Assembly (NCBI GenBank): GCA_001579985.1
Contig: LRSR01002994.1
Location: 1 to 20,774 of the forward strand
Length of the DNA: 20,774 nucleotides
Origin: Hypsibius dujardini
Lineage: Eukaryota > Tardigrada > Eutardigrada > Parachela > Hypsibiidae
Direction of reading: 5' to 3'
Numbering within the stretch: position 1 is the first letter of the stretch; every line of letters starts with the position of its first letter. The position numbers were made by a program, and so were the translations under genes. The notes under the pieces were generated by a model. It made no database searches and was not told the DNA's origin. It saw nothing but the letters and a program-made list of their open reading frames with translations. Below, one piece after another: positions 1 to 11,440 of the stretch.

Positions 1-975
1 AGGTCCATTGAGACTTTGGGGTGGAATTAAAAGCGTTTTGTTCCGTGTTTCATCTAGAGTAATGCTTTGCCACTTCGCTGCTGGACATATCCAGTCGGCG
101 ACTCTTTTTATATGTCGGTTAAAGCGTAATTTCTAGTATGTCGATCAATTTATCAGACTTTACCAGCATTAGGTCAGATATGCATTTTGTCTGATTCATC
201 GTTGAATGACATCTGAACTGAACTGCCAGGGTTATTCGCTGGTTATTCGCCTGCCCACATGTCTGTCTGTCTGTCAGTTTGCCTGTATATCTGTCAGTCT
301 GCCTGTTTGTTTGTTTGTCTGTCTGCCTGTTTGTTTGTCTGTCTGTCTGCCTGTCTATGTATCTATCTGTCTGGTTGTCCGTAAGTGTGCCTATTTGCTC
401 ATCTGTATTTGTCTCTCAATAGCCTGTGTCCATCGCTCTGTCTGTGTGTCTGTATATCGGCATATGTGCCTACTGTATTTGTCATTATATTGTGTTTAAG
501 TCTGGTCACCTGCCGATCTGCCTGATTTCTGTAGTGTCTGTGTCTAATTGCATGACTGTCACCTTGAAGATCGAGCGTCTTTCCTCTAGTTTTCTATCCA
601 TTCCGCTCTTCAACCGCAGACGCAGTTCACCGATGCAATAAACTGCGCGTCCAATTCAAACTCCCATTACGATTACGCCAGCAGCACCGGATTCAAATCT
701 TATTCCTAGGCCCTTTCACGGGATATCAAAACGGGAGATGTGTCACTCATGAAATTACAAGCGAAAATAGCACACACACCACGGGGAAAAATGAGGTTGA
801 TGGAACACACTCTCGGCGCATGTTGGCCTACTTGCGCGGGGGGCCCAGATCGTCTAATAAAACTGAATACGGGGACGCCGATGGAAAAAAGTTAACGAGC
901 CACACTGATGACGACCCAAAACCCAACCGCCAGCGGATCGATAAAGCGTCCCCGTTCTGTTGGGCGGCCGCGCGT
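1..975. other. Left flank, 3' side of triosephosphate isomerase; no gene seen
   Basis: This is the stretch downstream of the triosephosphate isomerase stop codon. It holds a degenerate CTGT-rich tract (about 258-480) and otherwise unremarkable mixed-composition DNA. Reading frames through the tract give only Cys/Leu/Ser/Val-rich strings, as expected from a tetranucleotide repeat. I found no canonical AATAAA on the minus strand for the isomerase mRNA, and no tRNA-like fold. Confidence 0.6.
258..480. repeat. Degenerate (CTGT)n tetranucleotide tract
   Basis: Runs of TCTG/CTGT/CTGC units with TTTG and TATC variants on the plus strand, densest at 258-375 and decaying to the right. It lies outside the isomerase coding exons, about 500 bp past its stop codon. 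Its reverse complement occurs in the last intron of that gene (1256-1500). Confidence 0.85.
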
Positions 976-3003
<2,028 letters not shown>

Positions 3004-3263
3004 CTTCTGGCTGGCTGATGAAATTTATAACAGGGAAGAAAGGAAGATTTCCTGCCAAACAAAATATTCCGTTATATGGAAGGGAGAGATTAACGTAGGA
3101 AAAAATTAAATAGCAACGAAAATGAATCTTCGCGTGGGGGGGGGGGAAATTTACCTGGAGGCTGGCAGATGAGATCGGGGAATTGGAAGTTGATAAGCAA
3201 CCAGGGAAGGAGATCTTGGTAGAAAGAATTCGACAAAATTGCACAAATTCAAGGGCAAAATTG

Positions 3264-3271
3264 TGACGTCA
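3264..3271. promoter_or_regulatory. CRE-like palindrome TGACGTCA upstream of TPI
   Basis: A perfect TGACGTCA, the CREB/ATF consensus, about 260 bp upstream of the isomerase start codon and 35 bp from the first CACGTG box. Function is inferred from the consensus and the position only. Confidence 0.4.
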
Positions 3272-3306
3272 CGGTTTGGCCGTTTCCGTTGCAAATAAAT
3301 CGACAT

Positions 3307-3318
3307 CACCACGTGGTG
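3307..3318. promoter_or_regulatory. E-box within a 12-bp palindrome upstream of TPI
   Basis: CACCACGTGGTG is a perfect 12-bp palindrome centred on CACGTG. It contains ACGTG, the core of hypoxia-response elements, on both strands. A second CACGTG lies about 30 bp further upstream of the gene, at 3347-3352. Confidence 0.45.
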
Positions 3319-3345
3319 TTTCAAAAAGTGAAGCCCATTGAACGG

Positions 3346-3353
3346 TCACGTGG
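3346..3353. promoter_or_regulatory. Second E-box upstream of TPI
   Basis: TCACGTGG, with the CACGTG core at 3347-3352. Together with the box at 3310-3315 it gives paired sites upstream of a glycolytic gene. Bound factors could be bHLH-Zip (Myc/Max, Mondo/Mlx, USF) or HIF-type; the sequence does not say which. Confidence 0.4.
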
Positions 3354-4236
3354 CAGCAGGCAAGGCATTTCGGGATGACGATTGGGGCGATCAGCTGTTT
3401 TGCGCTGACTGCTTTAAAAACCATGCAACTGCATTGCGAGATCGAGCTCGCATACACTCGCCGGAAAACGTGTTTGACTTTTGCATAAAATATAAATAAA
3501 TCTGAGTTCACAAGGACGTTCTACTAAATATTAGTAACAAATTCAATCGATTCAAGTCATACTTTAAAACACCTAAAAATACAAATTACGAGCGAAGTTT
3601 AAGTGAAATAGGCTAATATTCGAAATGGAAACTTTTGAAATATAAAATATCTTTAAATACTGATTTATATTTTTGTGATTGTAGATGAAATAAAATTATA
3701 CTGTTGGTATTACGTAAAATCAAAACCGTTTTTTGGACCATTTGGAGTAATTTTCAGAAAAGAAATCTGGTGTATTTTTTGCTTTAGAACTACCCGAAAT
3801 TTGCATAAATAGCATCGTCCTGTTCGGCTTGACGCTGGGCTAAACGTTCCACTTCGCGGGTCTGCCTCGACGGTCATTGTGCTGGCCCTGCTGGGTGAGA
3901 TGTTGCGTACTCTAGTATGCTCCGATCGGTTGATTCATTCATTTGACGAACAGCCACGCAGGCAAGTTTTACAGCATTTATAACCAAGTCCGCATTCGGA
4001 TTCAGACAACGTGATTTTAAAGAAAACGGATAGTTACAATTTTAAAAAGCACCTGGTGTTTGCATGTAGATAGGAAAAGAAAAGGGAGACAAGAAGCACG
4101 CAGGCACTGCAAGGCAGTCGATTGATTGATTGAGCTTAACCATTTCTAACAATTAAGCAATCAGCGAGGCAGAGCGGATGGACACAAACAGTGGGAGAGA
4201 TCAAAGTGACAGCGAGCGAAGAAGCAGTCGTCGCAA

Positions 4237-5423
4237 TCACATCAGGATCACCTTGTTCTCCATGACCGGTTTGCGGACAGCACTATACCGCAATAGATAC
4301 TGAGAGTGCTGCTCCAGGCTGACCGGCGCGTCACTGGCCCCCAAAATCAGTCCATTAATCTGCTCTCGCGGCTTGACAAAGACGAAGGACTCGAGGCGTG
4401 GTTTGAGGGGCGCTTCCTTCCACTTGTCTAGGATGGCCAAATTCGCCGGCAAGAAAGTGCGTACAGATCCCTCAATCAGCTCTTCCGTGTCCGCCTGGGA
4501 AAGGAATTTCTTTCATCAAATCAGACAACCGGTTAATCAACTACACTGTTCGAGTAGTGATGGTTAAATAAAACATTTAGATTTCATACTAATTGAAATA
4601 TATCTAATTTTAATGGTTTAAGTAATATTTCGAATTCAAATAGAACAACTTTGTAAAACTTATTTATTTAAATGTTTCTTTTTAACAACCAGAGAACATT
4701 TGATAACTATGATTACCGACATTTATAAATGTAGGAAAAATGCGAAAAAAGCAAGTTATAAAGAGGTTATTTCTCTACTCTCTAGTTGCCTGACTGCCTG
4801 CCTGACTGCCTGCCTGTCTTTTATCTTATGCCTTTGTTTCGACAATTTACACAAAATCAATCTAAATATCTTTCTATTCTGACAAAACTACAATCCAGCA
4901 ATGCTTCCTGTCAACCACTTCCAAATACTTCACCTCTACTCAAACAGCAATCAATCGAGGCGCAGACGCGCTGTGTCAAAGCAATAAGCGATGCCTCGAT
5001 CAACCAATCAATCACAGATCCACATACCTGATAACGCTGCAAAAATTTATATTCCGCCGTTGTCATTACAAAGTCCCTCTCCGCCGCGGACAACTGTAAA
5101 TAATGCAGCGCGTAATTCTCCAGCTTCTCCAGCCGACAGCGCAAATAATTGGAGAGCATGTAGCGCACGCGATTGGCCTCCATCTTGTGGCAATGCAGGA
5201 AAAAGGGATCCTTGACATGCTTCGCCTTCTCCAAATTGCTCTCCACTGTGCCGATCTGCTCCAGCAGCATCTCCACCGTCTCCTGCTTGTGCGGCAGCAG
5301 CTCGGGGGCCAGGCGTTCGCTGCGCCAAATGTCTTTTAGATCGGTCAAGAGCTGCGCGGTGGTGTAGACGGTGGAGGAGTCATCGAGAGCGACTCCACTG
5401 ACGTCCATTTCAGGGAGATCCAT
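4237..5423 (-). CDS. GINS4: DNA replication complex GINS subunit SLD5, complete, 2 exons
   Basis: SLD5 is one of four GINS subunits; GINS joins Cdc45 and Mcm2-7 in the replicative CMG helicase in the nucleus. Exons are 5423-5028 (132 codons, ending phase 0 at a gtatgtgg donor) and 4494-4237, giving 217 aa against about 223 in human. The helical A-domain shows the family strings FAPELL-like LAPELLPHK, a long helix with ESNLEKAKH, and RVRYMLSNYLRCRLEKLE (about residues 83-100), the most recognisable SLD5 stretch. The second exon encodes the C-terminal beta-rich B-domain with FVFVKPREQINGLIL and ends hydrophobic, as the family does. The 533-bp intron holds a CTGACTGCCTGC tract. The start is the first ATG, with a T-rich stretch and an AG just before it. 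Upstream it faces uL30m head to head. Confidence 0.95.
4787..4818. repeat. CTGACTGCCTGC repeat in the SLD5 intron
   Basis: About 32 bp of CTGA/CTGC units on the plus strand. It is the only intronic tract of the CTGT/CTGC family in this window without an opposite-sense partner in the same gene. Confidence 0.65.
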
Positions 5424-5898
5424 TTCTATCGACGAGAAAAAAAAATGGCGAACTTTATTATGCTTGCAGAGGGGAGTTAGTTAGACTGAAGCCAGAATAA
5501 AAGGAGTTTTAAATGTCTTCAAAATTAAAAGGATGGAGAAGAAAAGTCGGAAAAAATAGGTAACAGAAAGAACGGAGCGCCAAAATAGAAATAGGGAACG
5601 CTGAAACAGAATAAGCGAACGCCCTCATAGAATCTGAGAAACACGAGATTTGCCCGGGATGATTGGGTTCTTGGCCGAACAAATATTGCTTTTAAACTGG
5701 AACAATTATTCCTTTGACTGAACAATCAGTTTGGTTCTTGATTGAATTGAACTCATGAATTGAATTGATCCAATACCGGTAATAATTCCATCAATCAATC
5801 GATCAATCAAATTCACTTCAACTTTAAGTCAAGCTCTGAGTTTCCTTTAATTTTTGCTGTGTGATAATATATTTTTTCTTTCTCCTCCAGCTTGTACG
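5424..5898. other. Divergent spacer between SLD5 and uL30m
   Basis: About 470 bp that must supply 5' sequence for both genes. It is AT-rich with repeated GAATTGA words near 5745-5767 and a TCAATCAATCGATCAATCAA copy at 5790-5811. I see no convincing TATA box on either strand. The right end is a pyrimidine-rich run ending CAG at 5890. Confidence 0.5.
5871..5890 (+). other. Splice-acceptor-like site just before the uL30m start
   Basis: A pyrimidine-rich run ending CTCCTCCAG, followed after eight bases by the ATG at 5899. It looks like the 3' end of a 5' UTR intron or a spliced-leader acceptor. No obvious upstream donor or first exon could be assigned. Confidence 0.5.
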
Positions 5899-7557
5899 AT
5901 GATGATTCGAAATCCCGTTTGTGCATCATTATCACGGCTTCTCAGCCCGTCCACCTGCCCATTACCCAGCCAAGCCGTCCGTCATGCCCATCAGATCGGG
6001 AAGCAGCCGCTGGCATGGGGCCATTCTCACGTCTGCAAGTGGACCAATGAGAAGGGCAAGGAGCAGTTGCGGCGCATCATGCCAGCGGTGATGAAGTTGT
6101 CGCAAGAGCGGCGCGGCCATCTGTGGAACTCTAAAGAAGGCTCCCAAGACGGTGACACGGAGGCGACCGATGGAAATGGCGACCTCAGCAAAAGCAACGG
6201 TCCTGATGGCGGCGGCCATAAGATGGCGGTGGTTCCCAGCTTCGCCAGGTAGGTTTTCAGCTTGCCATGTGACACATTTAAAGACGCCCACTCTTGATAC
6301 TATTAGTTAAAAGTGCATTGCAGTCATCAACCGATGGCGCGACATAGTAAATTGAATTTCATAATCGGAGTTTTTTTTTAGCCAATGAAGAAATCAATAG
6401 ATAAACGCAGTGCGAATTTGTCTGTGTTAATTCTATCGTGTCACTTATGGGTTGATTGGCGTATTGATTTGAGAGTTTATGGGGCTGGGACTGGGAGTGG
6501 GAGGCAGGTCAACATTCGCTAGCAATTTTTTTCGATTGCAAAGAAGATGTGTATGGATGATAATCAGGTCTAGCAGTGTTTATCAATATTATTTTTATTA
6601 AATTTGTCTTTAAATTTGATTAAGATTTCCACTGAATTTCAAATTAACTTAGGTAACTATTTTCTCTTTTCATTTTTTCAGTTGACTAAAAGAACTAAAC
6701 TAAAAAAATTTAAACTACTGTGCTCAACTAATTTCCAAAAAAACTCGATTAGAATTTTTAATTTCTGAAGAATTAAACTGAAAGCCTTAGTAATTCGTTT
6801 TCAGTTGGCTAATAAATCAAAATTTGTCAATTAAATATTGTTTTTTTTTGCCAAATCCCTGAAGATGGGTTATTTTTTTCGGATTATCAACTTTAATCTG
6901 ATCTGTCGAAAAGCTGACGTGAACACTGCGAAAAAACTCTGTTCATCTCTCTACCAACAGAGCCTAAAACTTTTCCCATGTAAACCGGTTGGATTTTTCA
7001 TCCGTTCTTCCAGGTTCGCCGAGTTTCGCGAGCGCGACCTCAACTTCCGCGCGGCCAAACTGCACTGCGTATGGCGCTGCGCCAAAATGGCCGGCCGGCC
7101 GGCCTACGAGAAGGCGATCATGATGAGCCTCAAGCTGGACACGCCGATCGGCGTGATGACCATCCTCAAGAATACCCCCGAGATCAACTACAAACTCTGG
7201 CTGGTCAAGCAAATGATTCGCATCGTGCCGCTGACCCTGCCGGACGGCATCCCGGACGAGGACCGTTTCCGCGGCTTCCTGTTGAAAAGGAATGGCCAGC
7301 TGGTGCAGTCCAAGCTGTACCGGGACAACTACAACCGCGCACGTGGTCGCCCGGACCTCGAGCGGTACGTGCTGCTGCGGGAGGAGCAGGAGTGTGCGAT
7401 GCGGAAAAAGTGGTTCTACGGCAGTCTGGACGGGACGCTGTTGCCGACAGTGTCGGTGGACCGGCAGCCAGCCTCTCTTATGCACTACCCCAAGGGCCGG
7501 TCACAGGTCGGGAAGGGGGTCTACTCGACGTATCGCAAAACAGAGGGCGTAATGTAG
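5899..7557 (+). CDS. MRPL30: Mitochondrial large-subunit ribosomal protein uL30m, 2 coding exons
   Basis: Structural protein of the large mitochondrial ribosomal subunit. Exons are 5899-6248 and 7014-7557, joined inside an Arg codon (AG|G) across a GT-AG intron of 765 bp; 297 aa. The first about 40 residues are rich in Arg, Ser and Ala and lack acidic residues, as expected of a mitochondrial presequence. The uL30 core is at about residues 133-200: LHCVWRCAKMAGRP, then the helix YEKAIMMSLKL, then KNTPEINYKLWLVKQMIRIV, closely matching the vertebrate uL30m pattern of NIPSVNAKLKVVKHLIRI, followed by PLTLPDGIPDED. At 297 aa it is nearly twice the human length, with an acidic Gly/Asp/Asn-rich segment (about 85-110) before the core and a long charged C-terminal extension. 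ATG 5899 is chosen because it follows the acceptor-like site; a second ATG is adjacent. An ATTAAA signal lies 80 bp past the stop. Confidence 0.88.
6249..7013 (+). other. uL30m intron
   Basis: 765-bp intron from gtaggt to cttccag, AT-rich especially at 6580-6840, with a GGTTGATTGGCGTATTGATT copy of the dispersed motif near 6450-6472. Its last 150 bases happen to be open in frame with exon 2; I treat that as chance. Confidence 0.7.
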
Positions 7558-8380
7558 TTTGATGTTGTACATTGCGAATGTGGTCGCTGGATTCATTGAT
7601 TTGACCCCTTGTTTTTTTGGGGGAGAGCTGACGGTTATTAAAATTTTACATGTCTCCCTTGAGTTTGAGTTGAATGTGAACTCCGGTAATGATTGCGTCG
7701 GCTAGCTGTGCTACTTACGGAATGAGGTAGTCGATTTTAAATTTGGTTTTCGGTTTTGGGAACCGCGTTTTCGATTATTGCGCTTCACTTCACAATAGTC
7801 TGTCCGGTCGACAAAGGTCTCGGCGGACTGGAAGCCGGAAATTGGAATGCTTATTCTAAAGGATGGATCATACTTCGGACCGGGGGTCTTCACTGTCTCC
7901 TTGGAACTAGCAAAATGTCCGCGAACAAAATTCAGTTGGATATTGTACATGATCGCTTGACTTATTGATTGAAATCTCTTCTGTTGATTCTCAAATTTCA
8001 AGGCTACTTTTGCCTTTTGGCCCTTAAAATTGTGAGTACTAAATGTACTATACATATATACGAGTCATTCCGTGAAATTTGTGACGAGTTTGAATGATTA
8101 GTTTGCCCAACTCTCCTGCCTCTTCAGTCTGGTAATGGCTTGGAAGTTGGAACTCAGGGAAGAGTTTCGGACTCTTGACGACGACATTTCCCGTTTTTCT
8201 TTTTTCAAAGTCAGTATAATGCCATGTCATGAATTGGAGAAAGAGCTGAATAAACAAGCGTTGCAGAAACTCAGATGAAAAAAAATACTACTGAACATTA
8301 ATGATAAAAAATCACATCATTTTGAGCGGAAGGTGTATTGATATTCCTACCAATCAGCCGAGTTTTCCATTCACGATTTA
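7558..8380. other. Convergent spacer between uL30m and the acid phosphatase
   Basis: About 820 bp between two stop codons facing each other. Minus-strand frames at 7711-8055 and 8048-8257 stay open, but I recognise no conserved domain in them and found no good splice sites to join them to anything. A candidate ATTAAA signal for uL30m is at 7637-7642. Otherwise nothing identifiable. Confidence 0.5.
7637..7642 (+). terminator. Possible poly(A) signal ATTAAA for uL30m
   Basis: The common variant hexamer ATTAAA, 80 bases after the uL30m stop codon, followed by a T-rich and then GT-rich stretch (ttttacatgtctccc ...). The position is plausible; there is no direct evidence of cleavage. Confidence 0.4.
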
Positions 8381-9516
8381 TCAACGATCATTTACAGGAC
8401 TCATAGTCTGAGTGTGGAGAGTTTGACCGTTGGTGGCGTCGATGAAGCGGAACGTCATGGCACCGTCGCTCAGCTGGAACGTGCCGAAACCGCCGAGTTT
8501 CGAGGTGTCCGCCCAGTAGTACTTCAACGATCCCGCTGAAAAACGAAAGTAATGTTAGTCAACACAGGGAGAATGCATTATTCCTTGGGAGCAACGAGGG
8601 CGCGTCAATCATTACGAGGAACTGTGTTGATGTGTTTCTGGCTGTCTTCGATGAAGTTGGCGGATCCGACGACAAAGTACTCGGTAGTCCAATTCTTGGC
8701 CGCTACCTCGATGTGCTGGAGATTGTGGTCATGTCCGCAGATGTAGGCCTGCACACGGTACTGATGGAGGAGCGGGAAGAGCTGGTTCACCAGGCAGTCG
8801 GTGGAGCCGTGCTCGGCGACACTGTAGACGGGGTAGTGCCCACCCACAATGATGTAGTTTGCCCTGGAAAATGACGATATAAAGATGTCGTGGTGAACTG
8901 GAAGACGAGGTTCAGACAGAAGCAAACTAGATGCATACTGATGCGTGCACTGGAACGTTACTGAAAGGAACAGGAAACGTACAGGCAAACAGGTAAACGG
9001 ATAGACAGATATACAGACAAAGTGGCAGGCAGGCAGACAAACAGGCAGGCAGACCGACAGACAGATGAGCAGACGAACAGACCGACTTTACGGGCAGATA
9101 GGACAGACATACACTGTACATAAAGTCAGACTGTAGTAATCAAGCATTCGATGCTCCAGCTTCAAAGAATAACAACAGAGGGACTACATACTTTGAGGCC
9201 GCTAGAGTCTGTTCTATCCACGCCCATTGGTCAGCGGCAATTTGCTGACTCTTCTTGGTGGTGTGGGGTTTGGGTGCTTGGTGAAGAAAATCGTGGTCGC
9301 TGTTCCCACAGAGGAGAATAGTATCAATAAGAATTATTTCAACAGACGAGTCGGTTCCGACATTAAATTTGAGGTTGTAATAATAATCCGGAAATTTCCT
9401 GCAAGGAGTAAATAATGAATATTTACCGCGAGTTCATCGCCGATCTGTAAAACACTGAGTCTTTCTTTTGGACATTTCCGCATGTTTTTCTGTCTGTCTG
9501 TCCGTTTATTTGTCTG

Positions 9517-9563
<47 letters not shown>

Positions 9564-10344
9564 GCCTGCATGCCTTTTTGTCTGTCCGTCTGCTGGTCCG
9601 TCAGCTTGTTTGCCTGCCAGTCTGTCACTCTATCAGGTTGTCTGTCAGTCTGTCCGATCATGTTCGGGCAGCACTCTTGCGCATGTCTGTCGAAGGGTCA
9701 TAAACCCCTCGCTTACATCGGATTAGATAAGACCGAACAACAGTGTGACTTACCACCGGTTTAATTTATCGGTATATGCAATTTCCGCAGACACATTGCC
9801 ATTGTGGTCGTGATTGCCGGCGATGAAATACCACGGTGTGTCCAGGGCACTGGCACTGAACACCGTCTCGTATGTCTCCGCGAAGCGCTTATCCTCCACA
9901 TTCTTCACTCCGTCGAAGTAGAAGTTATCCCCAAGCGCGAGAGTAAATTGCGAATTCAGCGTTTCTGCCGTCGATCCCATCTGCTTCGCAATGGCAAGCT
10001 CCACCGCCGTACTGTAAGATGGAGCACACAAGAAGAAGAGATTAATTAAATTAAAATCAATCAAAGCAAGGCGCAAATCAATCAATCAATCGACCGCGTA
10101 CGTTTACTATTAACAATACAGCCAATTCATCAATCAATCGGAATAGCACACAAATCAGTGGCGCTTACTGGTACGGCGTGACAGGAAGACCGCCCCAATC
10201 GCCGAGCACGAGGAAGTTTAAGGTGTCCTCTTTCAGACTGGTGTGCGTTTTAGTTTCCCGCATCTTGTCCGGGACAATGACACCGAGTGATGGGGATACG
10301 AAGCAGCAGGCCAAGCAGAGGAGGAGGCCGTTGACCAACGCCAT
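8381..10344 (-). CDS. ACP5: Tartrate-resistant (type 5) purple acid phosphatase, complete, 5 exons
   Basis: Secreted or lysosomal binuclear metallophosphatase. Minus-strand exons: 10344-10169, 10011-9754, 9398-9192, 8863-8616, 8535-8381; four GT-AG introns, 347 aa against 325 in human ACP5. Residues 1-21 form a typical signal peptide (MALVNG, then LLLCLACCFV, small residues to Gly21). All metal-ligand motifs of the family are present: GDWGG (Asp49), GDNFYF (Asp87, Tyr90), GNHDH (Asn125), GGHYPV (His223) and GHDHN (His258, His260). The His59 codon is split across the first intron and matches the conserved His after the Pro-rich turn. ATG 10344 is the first ATG in frame; the frame extends four codons further only to a TTG. 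Exon 3 is 207 bp and could be skipped in frame, and its flanking introns carry complementary tetranucleotide tracts. Confidence 0.96.
8980..9115. repeat. (CAGA)n tract in the third phosphatase intron
   Basis: Degenerate CAGA/GACA/CAGG units on the plus strand in intron 8864-9191. In the minus-sense pre-mRNA it reads TCTG repeats, downstream of exon 3. Confidence 0.85.
9487..9655. repeat. (TCTG)n tract, with 11 perfect units, in the second phosphatase intron
   Basis: CTGT/TCTG units on the plus strand in intron 9399-9753. Eleven perfect TCTG copies run from 9521 to 9564, the longest perfect microsatellite in the window. In the pre-mRNA it reads CAGA, upstream of exon 3 and complementary to the tract in the next intron. 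Confidence 0.9.
10062..10140. repeat. Three CAATCAATC-type copies in the first phosphatase intron
   Basis: Copies near 10056-10065, 10077-10093 (AATCAATCAATCAATCGACC) and 10129-10140 in the 157-bp intron 10012-10168. The word ending CGACC also appears in the first 5'-to-3' spaced copy in polyubiquitin (about 12469-12490). Confidence 0.7.
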
Positions 10345-10521
10345 CTCGTCGCTCAAGACAATTTTCGAGAATTTTAATTTTTAGCAGCTCGGAAAATGAA
10401 TGGATCTAAATCAGCGGCAGCAAAAGTTGACTTGACTTGGACTTCGAAGGTGGTATGGCACTAAGCGTTTCGGTATCGTATCGCAGCCGATAGAAGAGAT
10501 TATTGAACTGTACGTACTACG

Positions 10522-10651
10522 CACGTGGCAAAAACCTTGCGCTAACCGAATCAGGCACTTTAAGTCGCAAATGTGTATAACAGTACAAAAGCCCCATGCG
10601 TCGATCGAGTGTAATGGCTTAACTCGGTTAGGGCAAGGTTATTGCCACGTG
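10522..10651 (+). mobile_element. MITE-like element, copy 1
   Basis: About 130 bp bounded by imperfect inverted repeats of about 28 bp: left CACGTGGCAAAAACCTTGCG then CTAACCGA; right, when reversed, CACGTGGCAATAACCTTGCC then CTAACCGA. It has no coding capacity. The whole unit, including inner sequence, reappears reversed at 10965-11092. The transposase family is not identifiable from these ends, and no clear target-site duplication was found. Confidence 0.65.
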
Positions 10652-10964
10652 TTTATGTGCCTAGTAAGAAAGACACCAGCTTTGGCCAGCTGATGTACCA
10701 AAGAAACAAACAAATCACATGGTTTATCGTCACAAATTCGTAGTACGAGTAATTAGGAGGGCGGAAAATGAATGAAATTGTTATGGAACGGAACTGCCAG
10801 AACTCAAGACCAGATGGAGAAAATATACTAATTTCAAATTAACAAAACTTATTTACTAGTAATTGCACTACAGTAGTGGTCAAAGAGGATAAATTATATA
10901 TTTATTCTTTGGGTAGTGGTACAGTGGTACTTACTAGTAACACTAACTCTAACATAGTAACATA

Positions 10965-11092
10965 CACAAGTGGCAAAAACCCTGCGCTAATCGAGTTAAG
11001 TCATTACACTCGTTTGTCGCACGGCTGGCTGTTGTACGCAGCCGTCGAGTTAAAGTGCTTGATTCGGTTAGCGCAAGGTTTTTGCTACGTGT
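10965..11092 (-). mobile_element. MITE-like element, copy 2, inverted
   Basis: Same element as 10522-10651 in the opposite orientation. Its left end resembles the reversed right end of copy 1 (GAGTTAAGTCATTACACTCG against GAGTTAAGCCATTACACTCG), and its right end reversed matches the left end of copy 1 (CCGAATCAAGCACTTTAA). Words such as ACTAGTAA and GTAC flanking both copies suggest the true boundaries may be somewhat wider. Confidence 0.65.
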
Positions 11093-11242
11093 GTATACGA
11101 GTACCGAAATGCATTGTAATACGAAATATTAACCAATGATTGGCCCAATTAGTCGTGTTGCTGACTGCGTAGTGCCTATATCCTGTAAGTGTGGTTGGGT
11201 TGATAGAAACAAACGGTTGATGCCTGATAGGATGGCTGGAAT

Positions 11243-11440
11243 TTCTGTCTGTCTATACTGTACTGTCCAACTTGTCTGTCCCTCCATCCGTTGGTTCCTG
11301 TCCGTCTATCTATCTGTTCGCATATCCATCTATCCGTTTCTCCCTCTTCGCCTGTTCGTCATTTCGTCCATCTTAATGTTCGGCTATTCGCGGATCCATC
11401 TATCCGTCTGTCCATAATTTCATCTTTCCGGTTGCCTGTC
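11243..11440. repeat. Degenerate CTGT/CTATC/CCATC tract
   Basis: Tetranucleotide-derived pyrimidine-rich sequence on the plus strand in the spacer upstream of the phosphatase; more decayed than the intronic tracts, with TCCGTC and CCATCTAT variants. Confidence 0.65.

Larger units (their letters stand above)
3004..4236. other. Spacer: TPI upstream region and SLD5 3' flank
   Basis: About 1.2 kb between the isomerase start and the SLD5 stop, both genes on the minus strand. It contains a G11 homopolymer at 3136-3146, a CRE-type palindrome and two CACGTG boxes (3264-3353), an AT-rich core (about 3500-3790), a small GC-richer island (about 3788-3925) and a GATTGATTGATT copy at 4119-4132. I could not establish a gene here. 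Confidence 0.55.

Noticed and set aside
206-499. Open frame with a Cys/Leu/Ser/Val-rich repetitive protein
   Set aside because: Produced by CTGT repeats, which stay open in several frames. The same kind of frame appears in the other tracts (1224-1517, 9468-9764, 17443-17748).
680-700. GATTCAAATCT resembling a tRNA B box
   Set aside because: No A box, no acceptor stem pairing and no anticodon arm around it.
3020-3030. TATAAA on the minus strand near the TPI start
   Set aside because: Only about 20 bases before the ATG, too close for a promoter TATA box with a transcribed leader.
6865-7013. Alternative uL30m N-terminus reading from an ATG inside the intron
   Set aside because: It stays open into exon 2, but the region is AT-rich with intron-like composition and ends in a good acceptor in frame with exon 1. 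Possible only as a retained-intron isoform.
7711-8257. Two overlapping minus-strand open frames downstream of the phosphatase, one containing TPGPKYDP
   Set aside because: The PGPxY word recalls sperm-tail SHIPPO repeats but occurs once, the frames differ, splice sites are weak, and the rest has no recognisable domain.
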